Shown: positions 1 to 7,246 of the stretch, piece after piece | Position numbering within the stretch: position 1 is the first letter of the stretch | Layout: every line of letters starts with the position of its first letter | Source: CBDDRG01 sp051306415 | GTDB lineage: Bacteria; Pseudomonadota; Gammaproteobacteria; Pseudomonadales; Porticoccaceae | Reading direction: 5' to 3' | Length of the DNA stretch: 17,851 nt | Assembly (NCBI GenBank): GCA_051306415.1 | Contig: JBPPNE010000257.1 | Coordinates: forward strand, 1 to 17,851 | Notes under the pieces: generated by a model | The model's database searches: none | What the model was told of the DNA's origin: nothing | Seen by the model: only the letters and a program-made list of their open reading frames with translations | Program-made: the position numbers and the translations under genes

Positions 1-515
1 TCAATAGCTCTTTCCAGCCCCTCCTGGGCAAAGGCGTCCGTCCGCGCCATGATAAAAAAACTGTCGTCCGTCCGCGCATCGACCGCGGTCTTTATCCGGT
101 CCACCATTTCGTCCGGCGACACAATTTCCTTGTTGGGGCGATGGCCGCAGCGCTTCTGGGCCACCTGGTCTTCGATGTGCACCGCGGCCGCACCCGCCCG
201 GATCATCTCTTTTACCGTCCGCGAGATATTGAAGGCGCCGCCCCAACCGGTATCGATATCCACCAGCAGTGGCAGAGTGGTCGCAGCGGTTATGCGGCGC
301 ACGTCCGCCAGCACATCATCGAGGCTGGTCATGCCCAGATCGGGCAGACCGTAGGAGGCGTTGGCAACACCGGCACCGGACAGGTACAACGCCCGGTGAC
401 CGATTTTGTCCGCCATCATCGCGCAGTAGGCGTTGATCGTGCCGACGATTTGGAGCGGCTTATTGTCAACAATGGCGCAGCGAAAACGGGCGCCCGGCGT
501 CAATTTGTCTGTCAT
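1..515 (-). CDS. prpB: 2-methylisocitrate lyase PrpB (3' end beyond window)
   Basis: The first 171 residues are present; the gene runs off the left edge, and the family is usually about 290-300 aa. PrpB cleaves 2-methylisocitrate to pyruvate and succinate, the last step of the cytoplasmic 2-methylcitrate cycle for propionate. The reading frame shows the isocitrate lyase/PEP mutase barrel: LQIVGTINAY near residue 21, YLSGAGVA near 44, the metal-binding LLVDIDTG (83-90), HIEDQ (113-117) and the catalytic KRCGH signature (121-125, Cys123). PNKEIVS and IMARTDA follow, as in E. coli PrpB. The ATG at 515 has a strong GAGGAGGT ribosome site about 10 bases upstream. It lies 81 bp downstream of the GntR regulator on the same strand, the usual layout of a prp operon in pseudomonads. 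PrpB is preferred over other members of the superfamily because of the close match in this N-terminal half. Confidence 0.93.
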   Translation of the reverse strand, partial: MTDKLTPGARFRCAIVDNKPLQIVGTINAYCAMMADKIGHRALYLSGAGVANASYGLPDLGMTSLDDVLADVRRITAATTLPLLVDIDTGWGGAFNISRTVKEMIRAGAAAVHIEDQVAQKRCGHRPNKEIVSPDEMVDRIKTAVDARTDDSFFIMARTDAFAQEGLERAI

Positions 516-530
516 GGTCAACCAACCTCC

Positions 531-543
531 TCAACTAAGTTGA
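531..543. repeat. 13-bp perfect palindrome between gntR and prpB
   Basis: The sequence TCAACTAAGTTGA has 6-bp arms around one base. It sits directly upstream of the prpB ribosome-binding site in the 81-bp gap after the GntR gene. It could be a second regulator site or a short mRNA hairpin ahead of prpB. It does not fit the TnGTnnnACnA pattern of the operator upstream of gntR, so its role is open. Confidence 0.45.
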
Positions 544-596
544 ACGGACCGCAGCTATCGCAGCCACTCTGCGCCGCCAGTTCCGCAACATCACCA

Positions 597-1271
597 CTAG
601 GCATCCGTGATCGGAGCCGCGCGCGCCAGCAATTGCCGCTGGCTATTGATGCGCGACGCCCGAATATGGCGGCGCATCAGCATTTCAGCCATCTCACCAT
701 CCCGATCAGCGATGGCATCGACGATATGGACGTGCTCCACGAAGGCGTCGCGCACCCGCGCACTGACCATGCCAAAGTGATACCGATACATTCTCACCTT
801 CGCATACAAATCGTCGCAGAGGACATGAATCAGCTTGCTGTTGCCACTGCTCTGCACCAGGCGAAAGTGAAAATCCAGGTCGCCCTCCTGCTGATAGTAG
901 GCCCGCCCCTCCTGCAATTCGCTGTCGCGCTGGTGGTGAGCCAGCAAGTCGCGCAGATCCGCAATCTCCGTCGCTGTCATCCGTTCTGCGGCGAGCCGGC
1001 ATGCCATGCCCTCCAGCGCTTCGCGAACCTGATAGATTTCGACCAGCTCGGTCAGGCTGAGCTCGACCACGCGGGCGCCGGCGTTGGTCTTGCGGGTAAT
1101 CAGATAGCCCGCCTCCAGGCGGCCCAGGGCTTCACGCACCGTGCCACGGCTGACCCCTTGCGTGCGCGCCAGCTCGGTTTCGCTGATCTTGCTGCCGACA
1201 GGCATATCGCCATGAATAATCGCAACCCGCAAACGCTCGTAAAGCTGGTCCACCAAGGACTGCGATGACAT
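597..1271 (-). CDS. GntR-family (FCD/FadR-type) regulator of the prp locus
   Basis: A 224-residue transcription factor. Residues 5-70 form the GntR winged helix: QLYERLRVAIIHGDMPVGSKI, then the recognition region SRGTVREALGRLEAGYL (41-57). Residues 75-215 form an FCD effector domain with the DLDFHFRLV helix (131-139), EHVHIVDAI (179-187) and RRHI (200-203), whose Asp and His residues are the usual metal/ligand-binding set. An upstream frame stays open to 1634. I chose the ATG at 1271 because the FadR domain starts at once and the length suits the family. The longer form would also run through a promoter and an operator-like palindrome. It directly precedes prpB on the same strand, so it most likely controls propionate catabolism, with a methylcitrate-cycle intermediate as effector (inference). 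The fit is to an FCD GntR type and not to the sigma-54 activator PrpR of enterobacteria. Confidence 0.88.
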   Translation of the reverse strand: MSSQSLVDQLYERLRVAIIHGDMPVGSKISETELARTQGVSRGTVREALGRLEAGYLITRKTNAGARVVELSLTELVEIYQVREALEGMACRLAAERMTATEIADLRDLLAHHQRDSELQEGRAYYQQEGDLDFHFRLVQSSGNSKLIHVLCDDLYAKVRMYRYHFGMVSARVRDAFVEHVHIVDAIADRDGEMAEMLMRRHIRASRINSQRQLLARAAPITDA

Positions 1272-1308
1272 CGGATCAAGGCTGGTTGGCAAGAGCGGAA
1301 GCGCCTCG

Positions 1309-1321
1309 ATTGTCTGACAAT
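1309..1321. promoter_or_regulatory. Candidate GntR/FCD operator
   Basis: ATTGTCTGACAAT is a perfect 13-bp palindrome. Its core TTGTCTGACAA fits the TnGTnnnACnA consensus known for FadR-subfamily GntR proteins. It lies 38 bp upstream of the regulator's ATG and at the predicted transcription start of the promoter at 1329-1357, a position suited to autorepression. A weaker half-matching copy (TTGTTGGACAC) lies at 1364-1374, centre-to-centre about 54 bp away, just upstream of the -35 box. Confidence 0.6.
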
Positions 1322-1328
1322 TAGCAGC

Positions 1329-1357
1329 TTTATAACAGGCATTGGCGCTTGATTCAA
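1329..1357 (-). promoter_or_regulatory. Sigma-70 promoter for gntR-prpB
   Basis: On the minus strand, TTGAAT (1352-1357) and TATAAA (1329-1334) are separated by exactly 17 bp. The predicted start is near 1322, inside or at the edge of the palindromic operator. No other good promoter lies between here and the regulator's start, so it probably drives both the regulator and prpB. Confidence 0.55.
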
Positions 1358-1460
1358 TATAGATTGTTGGACACTTTTGCCAACGAGCAAGCAACGCCGT
1401 TGGTCGCTCTAATGGCGCCGCGACCTCGCTCCGACTACCAATGACCGCTATCAATCCGGG

Positions 1461-1486
1461 CTTGCGTAACATCCCTTGCGTAACAT
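1461..1486. repeat. 12-bp direct repeat upstream of the DUF2062 gene
   Basis: CTTGCGTAACAT occurs at 1461-1472 and again at 1475-1486, a 14-bp period. It lies 60-85 bp upstream of the DUF2062 start in the divergent intergenic region shared with gntR. A CATAAT hexamer follows at 1513-1518, but no -35 box is correctly placed. The repeat could be an activator site or a chance duplication. Confidence 0.35.
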
Positions 1487-1545
1487 TCATAGAGTCCAGA
1501 GGAAAATCTCGGCATAATGACCGCGCCGTCGCCCAGCAGCCCTTT

Positions 1546-2070
1546 ATGCCACGCACTTTTCTGCGCCGATTTCTGCCCCATCCGGATCGCTTCACCCAAC
1601 GCAGATCACTGCGTTGGCTGGGCCCCATTATCAATGAGGCCCATCTGTTTCATCTCAATCGCCAGGCGGTCGCAACCGCGGTATTCATCGGGCTGTTTTG
1701 CGCCCTGCTACCCCTGCCCGGACATATGCTCGTCGCCGCGCTGCTGGCAATTCTGGCGCGCTGCAATCTGGTCATCGCAACGCTCCTGGTCGTACTGAGC
1801 AATCCACTGACGATTGCACCGCAACTGGTTCTCGTCTATCACGTCGGGGACTGGCTATTGGGGCGGGAAGTCGCCGAAGTCGCTTTTGAATTCAGCTGGA
1901 GCTGGCTGTCCCAACAGGGTTTTGGCGTGATCGCACCGATCGCGCTTGGCAGCATCGTCTGCGGCCTGGTATTCGGCGGAATCGGCTATTTGGCCGTTCG
2001 CCTGCTCTGGCGCTGGCGGGTGGCGAACCACTGGCACGCCCGCCGCAGGCGTCGCCAGCCTCACTCATAA
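1546..2070 (+). CDS. DUF2062 inner-membrane protein
   Basis: A 174-residue protein of the DUF2062 family, whose biochemical role is unknown. It opens with the family-typical basic stretch MPRTFLRRFLPHP and RSLRWLGPII. A hydrophobic region of about two membrane segments spans 40-105 and includes the conserved NPLT turn (86-89). A third membrane segment lies near 125-156 (VIAPIALGSIVCGLVFGG), and the tail is very basic (HARRRRRQ, 164-171). The frame is open from an ATG at 1441, but those extra residues are not family-like, so the ATG at 1546 was chosen; its ribosome site is poor. The gene is convergent with lolE and overlaps its 3' end by 10 bp, so the two stop codons lie inside each other's genes. 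Adjacency to lolCDE is recalled from pseudomonads. No function should be inferred from it beyond an envelope association. Confidence 0.8.
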   Translation: MPRTFLRRFLPHPDRFTQRRSLRWLGPIINEAHLFHLNRQAVATAVFIGLFCALLPLPGHMLVAALLAILARCNLVIATLLVVLSNPLTIAPQLVLVYHVGDWLLGREVAEVAFEFSWSWLSQQGFGVIAPIALGSIVCGLVFGGIGYLAVRLLWRWRVANHWHARRRRRQPHS

Positions 2071-3287
2071 CGCAAGACCTGCGCCGGGCGCACCCGCGCC
2101 GCCTGCCAGGCGGGGTAGAGCGTCGCCAAAAAATTCAATCCTAGCGCAACCAGCACCACGGTGAGCACATCAGTGGCACGTAAATCCGCCGGCACATAGT
2201 CGATGGGATAGACCGCCAGATTAAGGAGTTTGACGCCTAGCAGGTGCTCAACGCCCTGCACCAGACCAGCAATGCAAACCGCCCCGAGACTGCCGATCGC
2301 CGCGCCAAGGAACGAACCCAGCAGGCCGATCAGTGCGCCCTGAACCATGAAGATCGCGATAATTTCGCCGTTGCTGGCACCCTGGGTCTTGAGGATTGCA
2401 ATGGCCGGGCGCTTCTCCACCACGGTCATCACCAGAATCGCCACCACGTTGAACACCGCGACCGCGATGATCAGAAACACCAGCAGGCCCACCAGATTGC
2501 GCGACATCTGAATCGCCTGATACAGATTGCCGTGGGTCTGCAGCCAATCGATAAAACTGTAGCGCTCTGGAAGAGCGCGCATCAGCGCATAGCCCATGCT
2601 GCGGGCGGCAAAAATATCCTCGACGCGAACCTGCACTGCCTGCACCCGACCCGCCGGCAGGCCAGCGAGCGCACTCGCGGTCGCCAAAGTCGTTACTGCA
2701 AGCGCATTGTCCAGCGTGGTGTGGGTATCCACCGTGCCGGCAACCCGCAACACCCGCAGCGCCGGCGACAACAACTGGCCACGCCCGCTGCGCGGCACAA
2801 TCAGCGTCAGTTGATCGCCCGTTACCACCCCCAGCTTGCCGGCGACCCCCTGCGATAGCAGTACCGCATCATCGTTCAAGGCGCCGAATGATTCGCCGGC
2901 CATCGCAGCGAAGGCGGCCCCGGGGTGCTGCGGACTCACTCCTTGCAGCTCAATCGCCTGCACATGGCCGCGAAAATTGAGCATGCCAGCGATCTTGGTG
3001 ACCGGCGTGACTTCCACCACGCCGGGCCGCGTCAGCAGCCGGTTGGCGAGTTCCGGCCAGTTGTCGATACCCCCGGTTTCATAGATTTGCAGGTGCGGCA
3101 CTACGCCCAGAATGCGTGTGCGCATCTCCCGGTCAAAACCGTTCATCACCGACAGCACCACAATCAGCAGCGCAACGCCAAGAACCAGACCGGAGATCGC
3201 CAGCAGGGAAATGAACGAAACGAGCCGGTTGCCCGAACCCGCGGTAAAAAAACGCAGGCCGATCCGCACTGGATAGGGCACTTTCAA
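2061..3287 (-). CDS. lolE: Lipoprotein-releasing system permease LolE
   Basis: A 408-residue inner-membrane permease of the LolCDE ABC exporter, which extracts mature outer-membrane lipoproteins and passes them to LolA. The N-terminal membrane segment (22-48) is followed by LSVMNGFDREMRTRIL (45-60) and a large periplasmic domain of about 210 residues. The FtsX-type C-terminal half has three membrane segments, beginning with LVGLLVFLIIAVAVFNVVAI, and ends in LYPAWQAARVRPAQVLRYE, the Lol permease signature. The start is a TTG at 3287 that overlaps the lolD stop codon by 4 bp (TTGA), so translation is probably coupled to lolD. A GTG two codons downstream is an alternative. The LolE name rests on gene order C-D-E, since LolC and LolE are homologous. 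The 3' end overlaps the convergent DUF2062 gene. Confidence 0.9.
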   Translation of the reverse strand: MKVPYPVRIGLRFFTAGSGNRLVSFISLLAISGLVLGVALLIVVLSVMNGFDREMRTRILGVVPHLQIYETGGIDNWPELANRLLTRPGVVEVTPVTKIAGMLNFRGHVQAIELQGVSPQHPGAAFAAMAGESFGALNDDAVLLSQGVAGKLGVVTGDQLTLIVPRSGRGQLLSPALRVLRVAGTVDTHTTLDNALAVTTLATASALAGLPAGRVQAVQVRVEDIFAARSMGYALMRALPERYSFIDWLQTHGNLYQAIQMSRNLVGLLVFLIIAVAVFNVVAILVMTVVEKRPAIAILKTQGASNGEIIAIFMVQGALIGLLGSFLGAAIGSLGAVCIAGLVQGVEHLLGVKLLNLAVYPIDYVPADLRATDVLTVVLVALGLNFLATLYPAWQAARVRPAQVLRYE

Positions 3288-4009
3288 GCGGCAATCTCGC
3301 GCAGCACGCCCTTGTCGAGGACGACAACGCGATCCATCCGACGCGCAACCCGCTCATCGTGAGTGACGATAACGAAGCTGATAGCCAGGGCTTGATTCAA
3401 TGCCAGCAACAGTTGCAGCACGGTTTCCGCGGTGCCCGGATCCAGGTTGCCCGTCGGTTCGTCCATCAACACGCAAGCCGGATGAGTCGCCAGTGCGCGG
3501 GCGATGGCAACCCGCTGGCGCTCGCCACCGGAGAGCGCATCGGGCTTATGGTGCAGGCGTTCGTCCAAGCCAACCTGGGACAGCAATCCCGTTGCACGCT
3601 CGCGCGCGACCGCCACCGCAGCTCCGCCGATCAACAGCGGCATGGCGACATTTTCAAGGGCGGTAAATTCTCCGAGCAAGTGGTGGAACTGATACACGAA
3701 CCCCAACTGCCGGTTGCGCCAGCGCGCCCGCTCGGATTCCGACATCGGCGCGAGATCCCGGCCGCCCACGATCACCTGGCCCTCGGTCGGGTTATCGAGG
3801 CCGCCGAGCATGTTGAGGAGTGTGGACTTGCCGGATCCGGATGCCCCCACAATGGCGATTTTTTCGCCCTGCCCGACCGCAAGCTCAACGCCACGCAGCA
3901 CGCGCACGACTTCCGGCCCCTGCTGATAGGTCTTGGACAGGTTGCGGCACAGCAGTGCCGGCAGCGCCGTGTCCCAACGCAGATCGTCGGCTTCGGTCTC
4001 AATGGTCAT
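3284..4009 (-). CDS. lolD: Lipoprotein-releasing system ATPase LolD
   Basis: A 241-residue ABC ATPase that powers LolCDE on the cytoplasmic face. All motifs are intact: Walker A GASGSGKS (55-62), Q-loop at Gln107 (VYQFHHLLGEFTALEN), signature LSGGERQR (159-166), Walker B VLMDEPTGNLD with catalytic Glu184, and H-loop His217 (VTHDE). FHHLLGEFTALENV is typical of LolD and separates it from related MacB/FtsE ATPases. The ATG at 4009 lies inside the end of lolC, an 11-bp overlap, with a GGAAG ribosome site. The frame remains open upstream, but only within lolC. The 3' end overlaps the lolE start by 4 bp. The three lol genes are one operon. Confidence 0.95.
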   Translation of the reverse strand: MTIETEADDLRWDTALPALLCRNLSKTYQQGPEVVRVLRGVELAVGQGEKIAIVGASGSGKSTLLNMLGGLDNPTEGQVIVGGRDLAPMSESERARWRNRQLGFVYQFHHLLGEFTALENVAMPLLIGGAAVAVARERATGLLSQVGLDERLHHKPDALSGGERQRVAIARALATHPACVLMDEPTGNLDPGTAETVLQLLLALNQALAISFVIVTHDERVARRMDRVVVLDKGVLREIAA

Positions 4010-5240
4010 AGCGCAATGCTTCCGCCGGCTGAACCTGTCCGCCGCGCCACGCGGGATAAAGCGTCGACAGCAAACTGAGGACGACACCGAGCGCACAGAC
4101 CATCAGCACATCCTGCCACTGTAGTTGGGACGGCAGGCGAGTAATGAAATACAGCGTCGGATCAAACAGGTAAACCCCAAACAGCCGTTCAATCCAGGCC
4201 ACCACCGCCCCCACGTTGAGCGCCAGCCAGCAACCGAGAGCGGCACCGACGACGACACCGGCAACACCGATAGCGCCACCCTGAATGCGGAATATCTGCG
4301 CGACCGTTGCGGCACGGGCACCCAGGGTTCGCAGCACGGCAATATCCTTGCGTTTGTCGTTTACCATCAGCACCAGACTGGCGATGATATTGAAGGCGGC
4401 GACACCGATAATCACCGCCAGCAACAAGCCCACCACGGTTTTCTCCATGCGGATCGCGCGGAACAGCGTGCTGAGGCTGTCCTGCCAAGTGATCACTTCG
4501 TACTGCGCGGAAAAATCCGCGCGAATCTGGCCGATACCCGACAGCGTGAGGGGTTCCGCCAACACCAGCCGAATGCCGCGCACCCGGTCACCCATCCGCA
4601 ACAACCGACCGGCGTCGGCGATATGAACAAAGGCAACACCGCTATCCACCTGTGCGCCCGCCTGAAAAACCCCCGCTACGTGCAGGCGCTTCACCCGCGG
4701 AAAGACCCCGGCGGGCGTCGCTGAGACTTCCGGCAGCGTCAACAACAGGGTATCGCCCACCTGCACTTCGAGCTTTTCGGCGAGGAATTTGCCGAGTACG
4801 ACGCCATAGCTGTTTGCCCGCAGCCCGTTGAGGTCACCGGCAAGCATGTGACGCGAAAGCGCATCAATCGCCTGGGGCGATGCGGGGTCGAGGCTCTGCA
4901 GGCTGATCGCCTCAAAGCGGTTGCCCTGGGTCAGCATCGCCGGGCCATCGACAAAGGGCATCGCGGCAACAACGCCGGGATGCGACGCCAGCGCCTTGCC
5001 AAGAGCTGCCCAATCCCTGACGCCCTCTGGCCGGGTAACCGTGACGTGGGGAATGACCGTCAGCATTCGGGTCTTGATTTCCTGGTCAAACCCATTCATC
5101 ACCGACAACACTACGATCAATGTCATCACCCCAAGCGCCATCGCGCAGAACGAAAACAGCGACACGAAGGAGACAAAACCCTCGCGGCTTTTACTGAACA
5201 CGTAGCGGAGACCGATAAATAACGGCAGGTTTGCAATCAT
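3999..5240 (-). CDS. lolC: Lipoprotein-releasing system permease LolC
   Basis: A 413-residue permease, first gene of the lolCDE operon and paralogous to the lolE product. It begins MIANLPLFIGLRYVFSKSRE, then has a membrane segment (23-47), LSVMNGFDQEIKTRML (45-60), a periplasmic domain, and C-terminal FtsX-type membrane helices. These start at VVGLLLAVIIGVAAFNIIA, and the protein ends LYPAWRGGQVQPAEALRYDH. The frame continues upstream to 5414 without family-like sequence, so the ATG at 5240 was taken; its ribosome site is weak. In E. coli LolC docks LolA; the identity here rests on its 5' position in the operon. A CATAAT hexamer upstream on the minus strand near 5305 could be a -10 box, but no matching -35 is visible. 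Confidence 0.91.
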   Translation of the reverse strand: MIANLPLFIGLRYVFSKSREGFVSFVSLFSFCAMALGVMTLIVVLSVMNGFDQEIKTRMLTVIPHVTVTRPEGVRDWAALGKALASHPGVVAAMPFVDGPAMLTQGNRFEAISLQSLDPASPQAIDALSRHMLAGDLNGLRANSYGVVLGKFLAEKLEVQVGDTLLLTLPEVSATPAGVFPRVKRLHVAGVFQAGAQVDSGVAFVHIADAGRLLRMGDRVRGIRLVLAEPLTLSGIGQIRADFSAQYEVITWQDSLSTLFRAIRMEKTVVGLLLAVIIGVAAFNIIASLVLMVNDKRKDIAVLRTLGARAATVAQIFRIQGGAIGVAGVVVGAALGCWLALNVGAVVAWIERLFGVYLFDPTLYFITRLPSQLQWQDVLMVCALGVVLSLLSTLYPAWRGGQVQPAEALRYDH

Positions 5241-5451
5241 GCGCGGATTAGAACGAAATCGCGGGTTCTGAACAAGCGCCAATGTGGCTATTTTGACGAG
5301 ACTATTATGCCGTCGCTGGGCAAGGGGTATCGCTGTCGATATTCGCCAACACTCGGCCTTGGTGGTGCAGGTATAACGACAGCTCAGCGGGTACAGGTCC
5401 GCTGGAACAGACATGCTTGAATAGGGCAGTTCCTAAGGAATAGTTACTGGT

Positions 5452-5457
5452 TATAAT
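5452..5457 (+). promoter_or_regulatory. Consensus -10 box for the small periplasmic protein gene
   Basis: A perfect TATAAT lies 44 bp upstream of the ATG at 5501. The -35 region is weak. It contains an 11-bp palindrome, TTCCTAAGGAA (5430-5440), where a regulator could act. The rest of the 260-bp divergent gap between lolC and this gene shows nothing clear. Confidence 0.4.
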
Positions 5458-5500
5458 CAGAAGATAGCCAACGCACCACCGGACTCAAGGGAGATGAGAC

Positions 5501-5794
5501 ATGCAGAAAACTATCATTGCCGCTTTCACCACGGTTTTACTGGCGCTGCCGGCAGCAGCCGAGGTGATAAAAATCCCCGTTGGCGATCAGGGCGCCAATC
5601 CGTTAAAAGCGACTGACCTGCCACGCGGGAGCTCGCCGCAGCAAGTGGAGGCGGCTTACGGCAAACCGGCCCACATTGCCGGTCCGGTCGGACAACCGCC
5701 GATCACCCGCTGGGAGTACAAAGACTACACCGTCTACTTCGAGCGCAATCAACTGCTGCACGTCGTCACTAGGCACATGCCCTATGTTGATTGA
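5501..5794 (+). CDS. Small secreted protein of unknown function, SmpA/OmlA-like
   Basis: A 97-residue protein. Residues 1-20 are a clear Sec signal peptide, with cleavage likely after ALPAAA and before EVIK. The mature part is about 77 residues, with SSPQQVEAAYGKP (44-56), GPVGQPPITRWEYKDYTVYFE (61-81) and LLHVVT (85-90). The pattern of a helix ending in yGkP followed by WeY.dytVyFe strands resembles the small SmpA/OmlA (BamE-like) fold, but there is no lipobox cysteine, so it should be soluble in the periplasm. A good ribosome site (GGGAGAT) precedes the ATG. I recall a homologous small gene beside lolC in pseudomonads. It is divergent from lolC and convergent with sthA, with 33 bp between its stop and that of sthA and no obvious terminator. 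No function can be assigned. Confidence 0.8.
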   Translation: MQKTIIAAFTTVLLALPAAAEVIKIPVGDQGANPLKATDLPRGSSPQQVEAAYGKPAHIAGPVGQPPITRWEYKDYTVYFERNQLLHVVTRHMPYVD

Positions 5795-5827
5795 GCCTAA
5801 TGTTTATTGAGCGTTGCTGAAGCCGAC

Positions 5828-7246
5828 TCAAACCGCGCCGATCCGCCGCGATCGCCCTATCCGATTCAAACCCGCAATCGCCGCCACCCGGTAGGCTTCC
5901 GCCATCGTCGGATAGTTGAAGGTGGTGTGGGCGAAATACCCAATGGTATTCGCCGGCCCTTCCTGGTTCATGATGGCCTGGCCGATGTGGAGAATCTCGG
6001 TGGCCTCGGCGCCAAAGCAGTGGATGCCGAGGATCGCCAACGATTCCGGATGAAAGAGTATTTTGAGCATGCCGGTCTCTTCGCCGGAAATCTGTGCGCG
6101 GGCGATATTCTTGAAGTAGGCCCTGCCCACCTCGTAGGGAATGCGCTCACTGGTAAGTTCGCGCTCGGTTTTACCCACGCAGCTGATTTCCGGGATGGTG
6201 TAGATACCGTAGGCGACGTCCTCGACCCACCCATCATCCGCGGTCTGGCACATGTGTGCGGCGGCGAAGCGGCCTTGGTCGTAGGCAGCGCCCGCCAGGG
6301 ACGGCCAGCCGATCACGTCACCCGCCGCGTAGACATGGGGCACCGCCGTTTGATAGTTGCGGTTTACCGTCAGCAGGCCGCGGTGATCCGCCTCGATACC
6401 GAGCTTGTCCAGACCTAGTCGTTCCGTGTTGCCGGTGCGGCCATTGCACCAGAGCAGCGCCTCGGCATGCACTTGTTTGCCGGATTTCAATTCCATGGTC
6501 ACACCCCGCTCATGGGGCATGACCCGCGCGCACTCCTCTTGGTGACGGACCACGACACCGCTCTCCCGCAGGTGATAGCCCAGCGCATCGGAAATCTCGT
6601 CATCGAGAAAAGACAGCATGCGTTCGCGGGTATTGATCAGATCGACACGGGATTCGAGACCAGCAAAGATGGAAGCATACTCACAACCGATCACGCCGGC
6701 GCCGTAAATAATGATGTTGCGCGGCGTGTCCTGCAAACCGAGGATGCTGTCGCTGTCGAAGATGCACGGATGGCTGAAATCGACATCTGAAGGCAGATAG
6801 GGGCGCGACCCGGTGGCAATGAGGAAATACCGGCCCTCCACGATCTCACGGGCGTTATCCGCGGTCGCCAGCGTCACTTCATTGGCGGATGCAAACTCCG
6901 CCCGACCGACGTGCAGTGTGACCCGGTTGCGTGCGTAATAGCGGGTCCGATCCTCGACCTGGCGTTGAACGACCTGTTGCGCCGGTGCCATCAGTTGCGG
7001 AAACGAGAACCAGCGCGGCTCTCCGATCACCCGGAACAAAGGCATGCTGTTGTACTTGATGATCTGCCGTACGCTCTGGCGCAGTGATTTGGAGGGAATG
7101 GTGCCAAGGTGGGTGCAGTTGCCACCCACCAATCGGCGCTCATCCACCACCGCCACCGACCACCCCAACTTGACCGCCGCCATAGCGGCACTCTCGCCAG
7201 CGGGGCCGCTACCGATGACTACAAGATCGTATTGAAAGCGGGTCAC
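5828..7246 (-). CDS. sthA: Soluble pyridine nucleotide transhydrogenase SthA
   Basis: A 472-residue FAD enzyme (family about 466 aa) that transfers hydride between NADPH and NAD+ in the cytoplasm. It has the N-terminal FAD fold (GSGPAGE, 12-18) and CTHLGTIPSKSLR (44-56), where the second redox cysteine of disulfide reductases is replaced by Thr, as expected for Sth. The NAD(P) fold is GAGVIGCEYAS (182-192), and the dimerisation domain ends FNYPTMAEAYRVAAIAGLNRIG. The stretch ILFHPESLAILGIHCFGAEATEI also matches Sth. The start is a GTG at 7246, because AAGGAG lies 5 bases upstream and TRFQYDLVVIGSG then begins at the normal distance. The frame is open to an ATG at 7300 that would add 18 untypical residues. 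About 207 bp separate it from nqrM, so it may have its own promoter; a TAAAAT hexamer is present upstream, but with no good -35. Confidence 0.95.
   Translation of the reverse strand: MTRFQYDLVVIGSGPAGESAAMAAVKLGWSVAVVDERRLVGGNCTHLGTIPSKSLRQSVRQIIKYNSMPLFRVIGEPRWFSFPQLMAPAQQVVQRQVEDRTRYYARNRVTLHVGRAEFASANEVTLATADNAREIVEGRYFLIATGSRPYLPSDVDFSHPCIFDSDSILGLQDTPRNIIIYGAGVIGCEYASIFAGLESRVDLINTRERMLSFLDDEISDALGYHLRESGVVVRHQEECARVMPHERGVTMELKSGKQVHAEALLWCNGRTGNTERLGLDKLGIEADHRGLLTVNRNYQTAVPHVYAAGDVIGWPSLAGAAYDQGRFAAAHMCQTADDGWVEDVAYGIYTIPEISCVGKTERELTSERIPYEVGRAYFKNIARAQISGEETGMLKILFHPESLAILGIHCFGAEATEILHIGQAIMNQEGPANTIGYFAHTTFNYPTMAEAYRVAAIAGLNRIGRSRRIGAV

Noticed and set aside
1441..1545. Upstream ATG extension of the DUF2062 protein
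   Set aside because: The added residues do not resemble the family, whose members begin with the basic sequence found at 1546; the extension would also span the direct repeat and intergenic region.
1272..1634. Extension of the GntR regulator to 345 residues
   Set aside because: The extension crosses a good promoter and operator and has no family-like sequence; the winged helix begins immediately after the ATG at 1271.
5828..7246. Dihydrolipoamide dehydrogenase or mercuric/glutathione reductase instead of SthA
   Set aside because: The redox-active CxxxxC is replaced by CTHLGT, and the remaining blocks match soluble transhydrogenase.
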